A stretch of DNA of 42,272 nt from Burkholderiales bacterium (GCA_011391155.1 JAABRA010000065.1:1-42272), one strand, 5' to 3'; positions 18,739 through 28,290 are shown, counted from the first letter of the stretch. The notes: a model not told the origin generated them from the letters alone. Numbers and translations: made by a program.

Positions 18739-19524
18739 ATGAACCACTTGCGCGCGGCAGGCCGATTGGCGCGTGGCCTGCTGCACATCGTGGCGGGCTT
18801 CTGGCTCATCCATGTACGCTTTCCGCAGTTGCCGCCGTCGCACCGCGAGGCGGCCGTGCAGGTGTGGGCGCAGCGTTTGCTGGCCTTGTGGGGTATTCGT
18901 CTGGTGGTGGTGGGCGAGCCGCCGCGCAGCGGCCCCGTGCTGCTGGTGGCCAACCACATCTCCTGGCTGGACATCCTGGTCCTGCACGCGGCCCGGCATT
19001 GCCGCTTTGTCTCGAAGTCGGACGTCAAGCACTGGCCGCTGATCGGGGCGCTGGCCACGGGCTCCGGCACGCTCTTTATCGAGCGCGAGTCACGCCGGGA
19101 TGCGATGCGCGTGGTGCATCACATGGCCGACGCCCTGCGCGCCGGCGAGGTGCTGGCGGTGTTTCCCGAGGGCACGACGAGCGATGGCATTGGGTTGTTG
19201 CCGTTTCACGCCAACCTGATCCAGGCCGCCATTTCCGCCGATGCGCCGGTGGTGCCGGCCGCGCTGCATTACGTCGACCCCCTCAGCGGGCAGATCAGCC
19301 TGGCGCCCAGCTATATCGGCGACGAATCGCTGGTTGGCTCCTTGTGGCGCACCCTGCGCGCGCCGGGCATCACGGCCGTGGTGCGCTACGGCGAGCCGCA
19401 GTGGGCTGAGGGGCGCGAACGCCGCGCCTGGGCGCGTGATCTGCGCGAATGCATTGTCGTCCTGCGGTCGGCGGCTGTGCCACCAGTGGCGCCATCAGGA
19501 CCAAAAAATAATAGCAAACTTTGA
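18739..19524 (+). CDS. plsC: 1-acyl-sn-glycerol-3-phosphate acyltransferase family protein
   Basis: A 261-residue membrane-associated acyltransferase; the family makes phosphatidic acid from lysophosphatidic acid and acyl-ACP/CoA. It has an N-terminal hydrophobic anchor (about residues 10-27), the catalytic NHISWLD (NHx4D) motif, the GTLFIERESRR block, FPEGTTSDG, and VVPAAL. It follows pyrC' by 15 bp and is likely the last gene of that operon. The final ten or so codons (PSGPKNNSKL) and the stop lie inside a copy of an interspersed repeat, so the original C-terminus may have been replaced. The exact substrate cannot be told; some relatives act on ornithine lipids or lysolipids. Confidence 0.88.
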   Translation: MNHLRAAGRLARGLLHIVAGFWLIHVRFPQLPPSHREAAVQVWAQRLLALWGIRLVVVGEPPRSGPVLLVANHISWLDILVLHAARHCRFVSKSDVKHWPLIGALATGSGTLFIERESRRDAMRVVHHMADALRAGEVLAVFPEGTTSDGIGLLPFHANLIQAAISADAPVVPAALHYVDPLSGQISLAPSYIGDESLVGSLWRTLRAPGITAVVRYGEPQWAEGRERRAWARDLRECIVVLRSAAVPPVAPSGPKNNSKL

Positions 19525-19568
19525 CCATCCGACGCTGGGAAGGTGCCAAAAAACCATAAAACTTCGGG
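19502..19568 (+). repeat. Interspersed repeat, copy D (divergent)
   Basis: It shares the core GACGCTGGGA followed by GGTGCCAAAAAA and a following AAACTT-rich stretch with copies at 37051, 39422 and 41463. The plsC stop codon (19522-19524) lies within it. It is the most divergent of the four and lacks the TAGCTACT opening, having TAGCAAAC instead. Confidence 0.6.
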
Positions 19569-19598
19569 TGGCGGCGGCGTGTACGGCCCACGGGGCCT

Positions 19599-20817
<1,219 letters not shown>

Positions 20818-20819
<2 letters not shown>

Positions 20820-22497
20820 GAAAAGCATTGTAGATGCTTACAATTCTCATTTACATCAACCTGGGCAGTTGCCCCACCTGCCCTTGCGCTGGCTCCATCG
20901 TCTTCTGCTGCTGCTGATTGCCCTCATGCTCTGTGTTCCGGTGCTGGCGGTGCTGGGCTCCTGGCTGCAATGGGATGCCACGACCGCCGACATCCTGCGC
21001 GAAATGCGCCAGACCGTGCTGCCAGACTATGCCTGGACCACGCTGCGCCTGTGCCTGATGGTGGCCGCGGGCGTGATGCTGGTGGGCACCGCCAGTGCCG
21101 CCGCCGTAACCCTGTTCGAGTTCCCCGGCCGCCGGCTGGCCGAATGGACCCTGCTGCTGCCCCTGGCCATGCCGGCCTACGTGGTGGCCTATGCCTACAC
21201 CGATTTCCTGCAGTTCAGCGGACCACTGCAGACCTGGCTGCGCGGCACCTTCGGTCTGGAAGGCCGGGTATTTCCCGAGGTGCGCAGCGTGGCCGGCGCG
21301 GCCTGGGTGTTCACCTTTTCCCTGTACCCCTACGTCTACCTGCTGGCCCGAACCGCGCTGAGCGAACGCGCGGCGCACCTGATGGAAGCCGCCCGGCTGC
21401 TGGGGGCGCCGCTTTCGCGACGGATCCGGGAAGTGGCCCTGCCGCTGGCACGCCCGGCCATCGCCGCCGGCGTGGCGCTGGCACTGATGGAGACGCTGGC
21501 CGATTTCGGCGTGTCGACCTACTTTGGCATCCAGACCTTCACCGCCGGCATCTACAAGGCCTGGCTGTCGATGGACAACCGGATCGCCGCGGCGCAACTG
21601 GCCACGGTGCTGCTCGCCGTGGTGGCGCTGCTGTTGCACCTGGAGCACCGGGCCCAGACGCGCATGCGTTATGCCAGTGGCCGGGGCGGGCGCGGTGGCT
21701 CGGCCGAGGCGTTGCCGGTGCCGCTGCGCGGCGCCCGGCTGGGCCTGGCCTGGGCCGTCTGTGGTCTGCCGGTGCTGCTGGGCTTCGTGCTGCCCGTGGT
21801 CTTCATGCTGCGCCCCCTGGCCGCAGACTGGTCCGTCCTGCCCTGGGACCGGTTTGTGGCCTGGTCGTTCAACAGCGTGCGCCTGGGCGTGATCACGGCA
21901 GCGCTGGCCGTGCTGCTGGCGGCCTTTCTGGCGTTCAGCGTGCGTCGCTCGCCCGACCGGGTGACCCGGGGCGTGGTCCAGCTGGCCGGCCTGGGCTACG
22001 CCATACCGGGCGCGGTGATCGTGGTGGGTTTGCTGCTGCCGGTGGGCTGGCTGCAGGCGGCGGCACCGCAGACCAGCGTGGGGTTCTTCATGACGGCCAC
22101 GGTGCTCGGGCTGGTCTGGGCCTACCTGGTGCGTTTTTGCGCGGTGGCGCTGCAGTCGCTGCAAAGCGGGTACTCGCGCATTCCCGCCAGTTTCGACGAC
22201 TCGGCCCGGATGCTCGGTGCCACTGGCGCGGGGCTGCTGTGGCGCGTGCACTGGCCACTGCTCAGGCGCTCCACGGCAGCGGCGGCCTTGCTGGTGTTCG
22301 TGGACGTGATGAAGGAACTGCCCGCGACCATGGTGCTGCGGCCGTTCAACAGCGATACGCTGGCGGTCGTGGCCTACCAGCTGGCGCGCGACGAGCGCCT
22401 GGGCGAGGCTGCGCTGCCCTCGCTGGCGCTGGTGCTGGTGGGGCTGATTCCCGTGGTGTTGCTGAGCCGGACGCTGCGTTCGGCCCAGCGGCACTGA
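20818..22497 (+). CDS. fbpB: Fbp-type ABC transporter permease, fused two-domain
   Basis: A 559-residue inner-membrane protein with two fused permease halves, about 12 membrane segments. Each half carries an EAA-type coupling loop: EAARLLGAPLSRRIREVALPLARP in the first and DSARMLGATGAGLLWRVHWPLLRR in the second, the D/E-A-x3-G-A pattern of FbpB/ThiP-like permeases. The partner ATPase is encoded divergently; the substrate-binding protein is missing from the window. The first ATG at 20818 overlaps the start of the ATPase gene on the other strand, and an operator-like repeat lies in the first 13 codons. The real start is therefore probably further in, for example TTG at 20869 or the ATG at 20926, just inside the first membrane segment. 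Iron as substrate is inferred from family resemblance. Confidence 0.85.
20829..20855. promoter_or_regulatory. Candidate operator (Fur-like) between divergent fbpC and fbpB
   Basis: TGTAGATG (20829-20836) and CATTTACA (20848-20855) form an 8-bp inverted repeat with one mismatch, around an AT-rich centre that includes AATTCTCATT. About 11 of 19 positions fit a Fur consensus by my hand alignment. The site is just upstream of the fbpC start and would control both divergent genes. Fur is the obvious candidate for an iron transporter, but the match is modest. Confidence 0.4.
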
Positions 22498-22537
22498 ATT
22501 CCCGGGTCGTCATGGCCCGGATGGCCGGCGGGTTTTG

Positions 22538-22565
22538 ATTCTGCTGAATAAGCGTATATTCGAAT
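22538..22565. promoter_or_regulatory. Array of ATTC/GAAT half-sites upstream of arsR
   Basis: Four half-sites lie in 28 bp: ATTC (22538), GAAT (22546), ATTC (22558) and GAAT (22562). The inner pair gives GAATA-N6-TATTC, a perfect inverted repeat, and the last two abut as ATTCGAAT. Operators of ArsR-family repressors are imperfect AT-rich inverted repeats of this size. The site is 39 bp before the regulator's ATG, so autoregulation is likely. Confidence 0.6.
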
Positions 22566-22603
22566 CCATCGATCAACACCTGCTGCACTGGAAGGTCGCA
22601 CTC

Positions 22604-22948
22604 ATGGGTCCTACGAGCGAAAAGAGGGCTACACCGTCCTTTACAGAATCCGACGAAGTCTTCGAATCGGCCGCCGAGGTGTTTCGTGTCATGTCCGCGC
22701 CCATGCGGCTCAAGATCATCAGCAGCCTGTGCAACGGCGAGAAGAATGTCGGCGAGTTGCTGCGTGAGATCAACACCACGCAGCCCAACATGTCCCAGCA
22801 CCTCAATACGCTGTACCAGTCGGGCGTGCTGGGCAAGCGGCGCGACGGCGTGCAGATTTTCTACCGCATCATCAACGAACGCGTGGTGACCCTGTGCCGG
22901 GCCGTCTGTACCCAGATTGCGATCGAATCCGACGCTGAATCGCGCTGA
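22604..22948 (+). CDS. ArsR-family transcriptional regulator (candidate sulfide/persulfide sensor)
   Basis: A 114-residue winged-helix repressor. The HTH core is MSAPMRLKIISSLCNGEKNVGELL followed by the recognition helix TTQPNMSQHLNTLYQSGVLGKRRDG. It has three cysteines: Cys43 in the second helix region and Cys98 and Cys102 in the last helix. It lacks the ELCVCD motif of arsenic and cadmium sensors. Persulfide sensors of this family (SqrR, BigR, YgaV) use one Cys near the second helix and one in the last helix, so a redox or persulfide role is plausible. I chose the ATG at 22604, with AAGG eight bases upstream. The gene sits directly before a sulfide-dehydrogenase module on the same strand. 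SoxR-type control of that cluster is an inference from position. Confidence 0.85.
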   Translation: MGPTSEKRATPSFTESDEVFESAAEVFRVMSAPMRLKIISSLCNGEKNVGELLREINTTQPNMSQHLNTLYQSGVLGKRRDGVQIFYRIINERVVTLCRAVCTQIAIESDAESR

Positions 22949-23026
22949 GCGCGGCGCCTTTTCATCGGCAAGGCCCGCGCCATCGGGTTTCTACCGGGTG
23001 CCGATGCGGTTCGGTAGCCGTACCAT

Positions 23027-23057
23027 GAACATGGATATAAGAAGTTCCGTATAGAAC
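23027..23057. promoter_or_regulatory. GAAC/GTTC repeats upstream of the first cytochrome c gene
   Basis: The 238-bp spacer after arsR holds GAAC (23027), GTTC (23044) and GAAC (23054); the last two form GTTC-N6-GAAC with centre CGTATA. The same hexamer CGTATA occurs in the centre of the arsR operator at 22553-22558. This suggests a second binding site for the same regulator in front of the sulfide-dehydrogenase genes. No clear sigma-70 boxes were identified. Confidence 0.35.
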
Positions 23058-23186
23058 GTTTTAATCCGCACCGGCTTTAAGGCATGGATCCGAATTTTCC
23101 GGTGAGATTTTTATCCCCTGTCATGGGCTCGCGGCGCAAAAGGCCCCCGGCAGGATCCCCGGTACCGTATTTTTTCTGGAGACACC

Positions 23187-23498
23187 ATGAACCGATGGAA
23201 AACGATGGCAACGGCCGGCTTGCTGGCCACCCTGTGCGGCTGGGCAAGCGCCCAGGCCATTGACCCGCTGCAGGTGCGCGGCTGGGCCTCGACCTGTGCC
23301 ACCTGCCACGGCACGGCAGGCATTGCCCAGAACGGCATGGAGTCTCTGGCCGGCGTCAACAAGGACGACATGGTCAAGAAACTGATGGACTTCAAGACCG
23401 GCAAGAAGCCCGCCACGCTGATGCACCAGTTGTCCAAGGGCTACTCGGACGAGCAGCTCCAGGCGCTGGCCGGCTATTTCGCAGCCTTGAAAAAATAA
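23187..23498 (+). CDS. Monoheme cytochrome c, FccA/SoxE-like, module 1
   Basis: A 103-residue periplasmic c-type cytochrome. A Sec signal peptide (MATAGLLATLCGWASAQA) is followed by the heme site CATCH at about residue 37 and a distal Met candidate in TLMHQLSKGYS. A GGAG site precedes the ATG. It lies 13 bp before an FccB-type flavoprotein gene, so it should be the electron acceptor of a flavocytochrome c sulfide dehydrogenase. Monoheme partners of this size occur in Chlorobium; Allochromatium has a diheme FccA. A close paralogue lies at 29825, also in front of an fccB gene, sharing the pattern FKxGKxPAT-x-MHQ-x-SKGYSD. Confidence 0.9.
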   Translation: MNRWKTMATAGLLATLCGWASAQAIDPLQVRGWASTCATCHGTAGIAQNGMESLAGVNKDDMVKKLMDFKTGKKPATLMHQLSKGYSDEQLQALAGYFAALKK

Positions 23499-23511
23499 GG
23501 GAGAAGCATCC

Positions 23512-24795
23512 ATGAAACGTCGTCAATTTGTACAGACCGCGGGTGCGGGTTCGGTGCTCGGCGCCCTGGGGTTCATCACGGGCTGCGCCACCCCGGGCGG
23601 GTCGGGAGGCCCCCACGTGGTGGTGGTCGGCGGCGGCTTTGGCGGCGCCACCGCCGCCAAATACATTCGCCTGTGGTCGGACCAGAGCATCCGGGTGACC
23701 CTGGTCGAGCCCAGCGCGGCCTTCATTTCCTGCCCCATTTCCAACCTGGTGCTGGGCGGCAGCAAGACCATGGCCGACATCACCACGTCGTATGACAACC
23801 TGGCCAGGCGCCACGGCGTCAACGTGGTGCGCGACAGGGTCACCCGCATCAATGCGGACAAGCGCACCGTCACGCTCGCCAGCGGCGCCGAACTGGGCTA
23901 TGACCGGCTGGTCCTGTCGCCCGGTGTCGACTTCATGTGGGAAACGCTGCCCGGCATGGCCAAGCCCGGCGCGCAGGACAAGGTGCTGCATGCGTGGAAA
24001 GCCGGCGCGCAGACCGTGGCGCTGCGCCAGCAGCTTGAAGCCATGCCTGACGGCGGTGTTTACGCCCTGTCGATTCCGCTGGCGCCCTATCGTTGCCCGC
24101 CCGGTCCGTACGAGCGCGCCTGCCAGGTGGCCAGCTACTTCACGAAGGCCAAGCCCAGGAGCAAGGTGCTGATTCTCGACGCCAACGACGACGTCACCTC
24201 CAAGGGGCCGCTGTTCAAGAAGGCCTGGGCCGATCGCTACAAAGGCATGGTCGAGTACCGTCCGAAGCACAAGGTCGTGGATGTGGACGCCGCCACCAAC
24301 ACGCTCAAGTTCGAGTTCAACGACGATGTCAAGGCCAGCGTGCTCAATGTCATTCCGAACATGCGTGCAGGCGACATTGCCGTCAGCAGCGGACTGGCCA
24401 CGGCGAACAAGCGCTGGTGCGAGATCGACTTCCTGACCCACGAGTCGAAGGCCGCGAAGAACATCCATGTGCTGGGCGACTCCATCCAGGTGGCGCCCCT
24501 GATGCCCAAGTCGGGCCACATGGCCAACCAGCATGGCAAGACCTGCGCGGCCGCCGTGGTGGCGCTGCTGACCGGCAAGCAGCCCAGCAGCCTGCCGATC
24601 TACACCAACACCTGCTACAGCTTCGTCAGCGCTGAAGATGCGGTGCATGTCGCCAGCGTGCATCGCTATGACGCGGCGAAAATGACCATGCTCACGGTTC
24701 CGGGCTCCGGTGGCGTCTCCAGCGCTGCGAGTGAACTGGAAGGGGGCTATGCTTTGGCCTGGGCACGCAACATCTGGGCCGACACACTGGCCTGA
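23512..24795 (+). CDS. fccB: FccB-type sulfide dehydrogenase flavoprotein, module 1
   Basis: A 427-residue flavoprotein that oxidises sulfide to sulfur or polysulfide in the periplasm and passes electrons to cytochrome c. It has a twin-arginine signal (KRRQFVQTAG) and a lipobox-like FITGC (Cys25), so it may be a Tat lipoprotein. The FAD motif is VVVGGGFGGATAAKY. Cys74 (FISCPISN) matches the FAD-linking Cys of Allochromatium FccB, and Cys195 (YRCPPGPYE) and Cys368 (NTCYSF) match its redox disulfide. The sequence keeps the C-terminal FCSD domain. It follows the cytochrome gene with a GGGAG site and ends before a strong terminator. A paralogue at 30147 lacks the lipobox. Confidence 0.94.
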   Translation: MKRRQFVQTAGAGSVLGALGFITGCATPGGSGGPHVVVVGGGFGGATAAKYIRLWSDQSIRVTLVEPSAAFISCPISNLVLGGSKTMADITTSYDNLARRHGVNVVRDRVTRINADKRTVTLASGAELGYDRLVLSPGVDFMWETLPGMAKPGAQDKVLHAWKAGAQTVALRQQLEAMPDGGVYALSIPLAPYRCPPGPYERACQVASYFTKAKPRSKVLILDANDDVTSKGPLFKKAWADRYKGMVEYRPKHKVVDVDAATNTLKFEFNDDVKASVLNVIPNMRAGDIAVSSGLATANKRWCEIDFLTHESKAAKNIHVLGDSIQVAPLMPKSGHMANQHGKTCAAAVVALLTGKQPSSLPIYTNTCYSFVSAEDAVHVASVHRYDAAKMTMLTVPGSGGVSSAASELEGGYALAWARNIWADTLA

Positions 24796-24807
24796 TGCGC
24801 CCGTATC

Positions 24808-24837
24808 CGCCGCCGGCTGCAAAGCCGGCGGCGTTTT
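24808..24837 (+). terminator. Rho-independent terminator after fccB module 1
   Basis: CGCCGCCGGCT (24808-24818) pairs perfectly with AGCCGGCGGCG (24823-24833) around a four-base GCAA loop, followed by TTTT. It separates fccB from the c4-type cytochrome 35 bp downstream, so that gene has its own promoter or depends on read-through. Confidence 0.88.
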
Positions 24838-24871
24838 CATTGATGCGGTGAATGGGGGAGCGAGTTCGAAC

Positions 24872-25486
24872 ATGTACGCAAGCAAGTTCAGGGCCTCAAG
24901 GCTCATGGTGATGCTCTCCGTGGTGGGTGCCGCCGCAGGCGTGCTGGCCCAGACGGATGAGGAGCGCGCCAAAAAAATTGTGGGCGGCTCCTGCTTCCTG
25001 TGCCACGGTGTCGAAGGGGAATCGTCCAGCGAGGTCTTCCCGCGTCTGGCCGGCCAGCACTGGGAGTACATCGCCAAGCAGTTGGAGAACTTCAAGAGCG
25101 GCAAGCGCAAGAGCACGGCCATGGCCAGCATGGTCGGCAAACTCAGCCCTGAGGACATGGTGGCGCTGGGCAAATACTTCGAGAAAAAGTCCGCGCCGCG
25201 TGAGCCCGCCAAGGAAGAAGACCTGGCCGGCATGGGCAAGTACATCTACCTGCATGGCAACAAATTCAGCAGTGTGCCGGCCTGTTCCAGCTGCCATGGC
25301 AAGGAAGGGCTCGGCACGGCCTCGCTGCCCCGCCTGGCCGGCCAGTACGCGGGTTACATCGAAGCCCAGCTCAAGCAGTTCAACCAGCGCGAGCGCACCA
25401 ACGACAACGAGGTGATGCACTCCATCGTCGCCAGGATGTCGCCGCTCGAAATGGCCGCTGTGGCCGAATACCTCAGCGGCCGGTAG
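24872..25486 (+). CDS. Diheme c4-type cytochrome
   Basis: A 204-residue exported cytochrome with two class I domains in tandem. A Sec signal (MVMLSVVGAAAGVLAQ) precedes the first heme site CFLCH; the second, CSSCH, is about 90 residues later. Both halves have the pattern PRLAGQxxxYIxxQLxxF, and Met ligands are likely in the MASMVG and MHSIVARMS segments. I chose the ATG at 24872, which has GGGGGAG upstream; the frame is open further back through the fccB terminator. It converges on yeeE with a 15-bp gap, where a CGGCC-GGTA-GGCCG hairpin overlaps the stop. As a c4 it could carry electrons from the sulfide dehydrogenases to a terminal oxidase. Confidence 0.92.
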   Translation: MYASKFRASRLMVMLSVVGAAAGVLAQTDEERAKKIVGGSCFLCHGVEGESSSEVFPRLAGQHWEYIAKQLENFKSGKRKSTAMASMVGKLSPEDMVALGKYFEKKSAPREPAKEEDLAGMGKYIYLHGNKFSSVPACSSCHGKEGLGTASLPRLAGQYAGYIEAQLKQFNQRERTNDNEVMHSIVARMSPLEMAAVAEYLSGR

Positions 25487-25501
25487 GCCGGCCGTCCAGG
25501 C

Positions 25502-26605
25502 TCAGGGCGCCCGGGCGTCTGCCCGGGGTTCCCTGGGGAACTGCACACGGCCCACCTTGTGGTCCATCAACCGGTCGGTCAGGCCGGCGCCTGCCCACAT
25601 GCCGGCCAGGGTGATCCAGGCCGTCAGGGCAAAGACAGCACCGCCCGTCACGCCGGCGCCCACGGCGCAACCGCCTGCCAGCATGGAGCCAAAGCCCATG
25701 AACACGGCGCCCACGATATAGCGGCGCATGCTGTAGCCATCCTTGAAGCCCTCGAGCTTGAAATCACCGCCAAGCAGCGCCCCGATGAGGGAACCCAGGA
25801 ACACGCCGGGCATCAGGCCGAAGTCGAAGCCGATGGCCGGCGCCGGCGCGTGGAGCACCCGCATCAGCCATTCCGCCGACGGCCCGCTGAAGGTCAGTCC
25901 CTGCACCTGCACCAGGGCAAAGGCGTTGTGGGCCACGGCATCGGAAAACCACCAGGCGGCCACCACAGCGAGCCCTGCGCCGATGCCGCCGACCCACTTC
26001 CAGGCGCCGCCAGCGCTGCGCAATCCGACGGTCAGGCCGAACGCCAGCCAGCCCAATCCAAACAGCAGGCCGCCCCAGTGGCCCGCGCCGGTGATGGCCA
26101 GGAGGTCGCGGGTGGCGCCGCCTTCCACCGTCCACAGCGCGCTGAGGCTGTTGCGCAGCGGTGCCAGCGCGCCGCCCAGTGACGCCTGCGCCGTGACGGC
26201 AAAGATCAGCCCCGACAGCAGGGCCCTCAGGTTGCCATTGGCCGACAGCACCAGCAGCCGGCTGGCGCAGCCGCGCGTCATGATCATGCCGGCGCCAAAC
26301 AGCAACCCGCCGATCAGCGCACCCGACAGGCTGCCGCGCGCGGCCAGCTGGCGCGCATTGCTCACGTCCAGTGCGCCGATCAGGATCAACCCCTGCACCC
26401 CGACCACGGCGGATGAAAAGGCCAGCAACCAGACCGCCAGCTTTTCGCCGAGCTGCCGATGCCAGAACTCGATGACCGCCGCCCGCAGGCAAAAGCGCGA
26501 GCGCTGCGCGGTGAAGCCGAACAGCATCCCGATGAGGGCCCCGCCAGTGGCCAGCACGGCTCCATCGCCGTATTGGTCCAGAATACTTGCCAGATTCACG
26601 GGCAT
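25502..26605 (-). CDS. YeeE/YedE family transporter (TsuA-like, thiosulfate or sulfur uptake)
   Basis: A 367-residue inner-membrane protein with about nine to ten hydrophobic segments and an internal repeat. Three conserved Cys motifs of the family are present: QRSRFCLRAA, MTRGCASRLL and LAGGCAVGAGVTGG. In Spirochaeta TsuA, Cys residues in such positions relay thiosulfate across the membrane; E. coli YeeE imports thiosulfate. The ATG at 26605 gives MPVNLASIL; an upstream in-frame TTG exists. It is divergent from the SoxH-like gene across a 160-bp spacer that holds an FNR-type box. The role in moving reduced sulfur between periplasm and cytosol is inferred from family and context. Confidence 0.9.
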   Translation of the reverse strand: MPVNLASILDQYGDGAVLATGGALIGMLFGFTAQRSRFCLRAAVIEFWHRQLGEKLAVWLLAFSSAVVGVQGLILIGALDVSNARQLAARGSLSGALIGGLLFGAGMIMTRGCASRLLVLSANGNLRALLSGLIFAVTAQASLGGALAPLRNSLSALWTVEGGATRDLLAITGAGHWGGLLFGLGWLAFGLTVGLRSAGGAWKWVGGIGAGLAVVAAWWFSDAVAHNAFALVQVQGLTFSGPSAEWLMRVLHAPAPAIGFDFGLMPGVFLGSLIGALLGGDFKLEGFKDGYSMRRYIVGAVFMGFGSMLAGGCAVGAGVTGGAVFALTAWITLAGMWAGAGLTDRLMDHKVGRVQFPREPRADARAP

Positions 26606-26660
26606 CCTCAATAATTCAGTGAAAACTTATATGATGGTAATCGGGCTTTGCGCCTGGAGG

Positions 26661-26674
26661 TTGATCCCGGTCAA
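26661..26674. promoter_or_regulatory. FNR-type binding site between yeeE and the SoxH-like gene
   Basis: TTGATcccgGTCAA matches the FNR consensus TTGAT-N4-ATCAA in nine of ten specified bases. It is centred about 62 bp upstream of the yeeE start and 98 bp upstream of the divergent start. On the minus strand a TATAAG-like hexamer lies near 26631-26626, about 39 bp from the box centre, close to a class II activator spacing. An FNR-family gene lies 1.8 kb downstream. Confidence 0.7.
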
Positions 26675-26765
26675 GGCGCAACAGATTGCCGCAAGGGTGC
26701 GGCCCACCGCCGCGCCCGCCTGACGCGGTTTCCCGTGGCGTCCACCGATCAATCAGGAGCGATGC

Positions 26766-27734
26766 ATGAAAACCCTTGAAGCGCTGCGCCGGGCGATGCG
26801 GCTGACCGGGCTGGCGATGCTGCTGGCCTGGCTGTCGCCGCTGCCCTTGCGGGCGCAGGGAGCCCCGGCGCTCAAGGCGGTGCAGGTGTCGCCGTCCGTC
26901 GGGTACGTCGAGGGGCTGTCCGCCCTGGGCTCCAGCGCGAACCAGAACTTCATCTCCAACGCGGCGTTTGTCGTCACGCCTGCGGGCGTGGTGGTGATCG
27001 ACGCGCTGGGCTCGCCCGCGCTGGCCGGGCGACTGATGCAGGAGATCCGCACGTGGACGCCCCTGCCGGTCACGCACGTGATCGTCACGCACTACCATGC
27101 GGACCACATCTATGGCCTGCAGGCTTTCAGGAAGCAGGGTGCCCGCATCATCGCGCACCGCTCGGCGCTGGAGTATCTGAACTCCGAGACGGCCCGCCAG
27201 CGGCTGGAGACCTCCCGGACCGAACTCGCCCCCTGGGTGGACGGGCAGACGGTGCTGGTGCCGGCCGACGAGTGGATCGACGGCGACCAGACCCTCACCG
27301 TGGGGGGCATGCAATTCGTGATCAGGCACGTGGGGCCCTCGCACACGCCCGAGGACCTGGTGGTCTACCTGCCGCAGGAAAAAGTGCTGTTCGCGGGTGA
27401 CCTGGTGTTTCGCAACCGCATTCCGTTTGTCGGCCAGGCCGACAGCGGCCGCTGGATCCAGGCGCTCGATGCGCTGCTGAAGTTCGACACCGCCGCCATC
27501 GTGCCGGGGCACGGGCCGCTCTCCAGCGAGGCGCGCAAGGACATGCAGCAGACCCGCGACTACCTGGTCCACCTGCGCGCGACCATGGGCGAGGCCGCGC
27601 GCAACCTGGAGCCGTTCGAGGACGCCTACCAGGCGGCCGACTGGAGCCGGTTCGAAAAGCTCCCGCTGTTCCGGGTGGCCAACCGCATGAACGCCTACAA
27701 CACCTACCTGCTGATGGAGCACGAAACCAAATGA
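26766..27734 (+). CDS. Exported metallo-beta-lactamase-fold hydrolase, SoxH-like
   Basis: A 322-residue protein with a Sec signal (LTGLAMLLAWLSPLPLRAQG). The metal site of the MBL fold is complete: THYHADH (HxHxDH), SHTPEDLVV (third-ligand His), LFAGDLVF (bridging Asp), and VPGHGPL. SoxH of sox gene clusters has this architecture; its substrate is not settled. Persulfide dioxygenases share the fold but have other motifs. It is followed with a four-base overlap by the SoxW-like gene. A TCAGGAG site precedes the ATG. The function in thiol or persulfide chemistry is an inference from context. Confidence 0.86.
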   Translation: MKTLEALRRAMRLTGLAMLLAWLSPLPLRAQGAPALKAVQVSPSVGYVEGLSALGSSANQNFISNAAFVVTPAGVVVIDALGSPALAGRLMQEIRTWTPLPVTHVIVTHYHADHIYGLQAFRKQGARIIAHRSALEYLNSETARQRLETSRTELAPWVDGQTVLVPADEWIDGDQTLTVGGMQFVIRHVGPSHTPEDLVVYLPQEKVLFAGDLVFRNRIPFVGQADSGRWIQALDALLKFDTAAIVPGHGPLSSEARKDMQQTRDYLVHLRATMGEAARNLEPFEDAYQAADWSRFEKLPLFRVANRMNAYNTYLLMEHETK

Positions 27735-28234
27735 CCCCCATGCCTGTTCCAAGGCCTGTCGCGCGGTTCTCGCTGCAGCGACGGCAGATGGTCGTGGCCG
27801 GCGCCCTGGCCGCCGCGCTGCCCGTGGCGCGCGCGGCATCGGCCACGTTGCCGCAGGCGGTCGCTCTGGGCGACGAGCTGGCTGCCGCATTGGGTCGTGG
27901 CGAGCCGCTGGTGGTGATGGTCAGCCTGGAGGGTTGTCCGTTCTGCGCGGTGGCCCGCAACAACTACCTGGGTCCCCTGCGTGCCGAGGGTCGGCTCGCC
28001 ATCGTGCAGGTCGACATGCGGACCGCCCGGGCGCTCAGGGACTTCCAGGGTCAACCCCTGACCCATGACCAGATGACCCGCCGCTGGGCGATCAAGCTGG
28101 CGCCCACCGTGCTGTTCTTCGGTCGTGGCGGCGCCGAGGTCGCCGAGCGGCTGGTGGGCGGCATGTTGCCCGATTTCTATGGCGCCTACCTGGATCAGCG
28201 GCTGGAAGCGGCACGGCGGTCCGTCCGGGGTTGA
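27731..28234 (+). CDS. Exported thioredoxin-fold protein, SoxW-like
   Basis: A 167-residue periplasmic thiol protein. A twin-arginine-like signal (LQRRQMVVAGALAAALPVARA) leads to a thioredoxin fold with the active site GCPFC (CxxC) in LEGCPFCAVARNNYL, a strand AIVQVDMRT, and the cis-Pro region LAPTVLFF. SoxW-type thioredoxins receive electrons from CcdA/SoxV and keep Sox proteins or other thiols reduced; no soxV is in the window. The ATG overlaps the stop of the SoxH-like gene (ATGA); another ATG at 27740 is possible. A lone SoxH-SoxW pair without the soxYZ genes is noteworthy. Confidence 0.85.
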   Translation: MTPMPVPRPVARFSLQRRQMVVAGALAAALPVARAASATLPQAVALGDELAAALGRGEPLVVMVSLEGCPFCAVARNNYLGPLRAEGRLAIVQVDMRTARALRDFQGQPLTHDQMTRRWAIKLAPTVLFFGRGGAEVAERLVGGMLPDFYGAYLDQRLEAARRSVRG

Positions 28235-28290
28235 TTTTCGATATTTCAGGTACATTTTGGCAATTCCCCAGCATGAAACGGTCTTTGTTA

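Noticed and set aside
17026-19032. A 668-codon minus-strand frame over pyrB, pyrC' and plsC
   Set aside because: It is the antisense of three well-supported genes in a high-GC region, has a low-complexity His/Gln/Arg-rich translation and matches no family.
20851-22494. A 547-codon minus-strand frame opposite the permease
   Set aside because: The translation is rich in Gln, His, Gly and Arg, typical of antisense to a hydrophobic membrane-protein gene.
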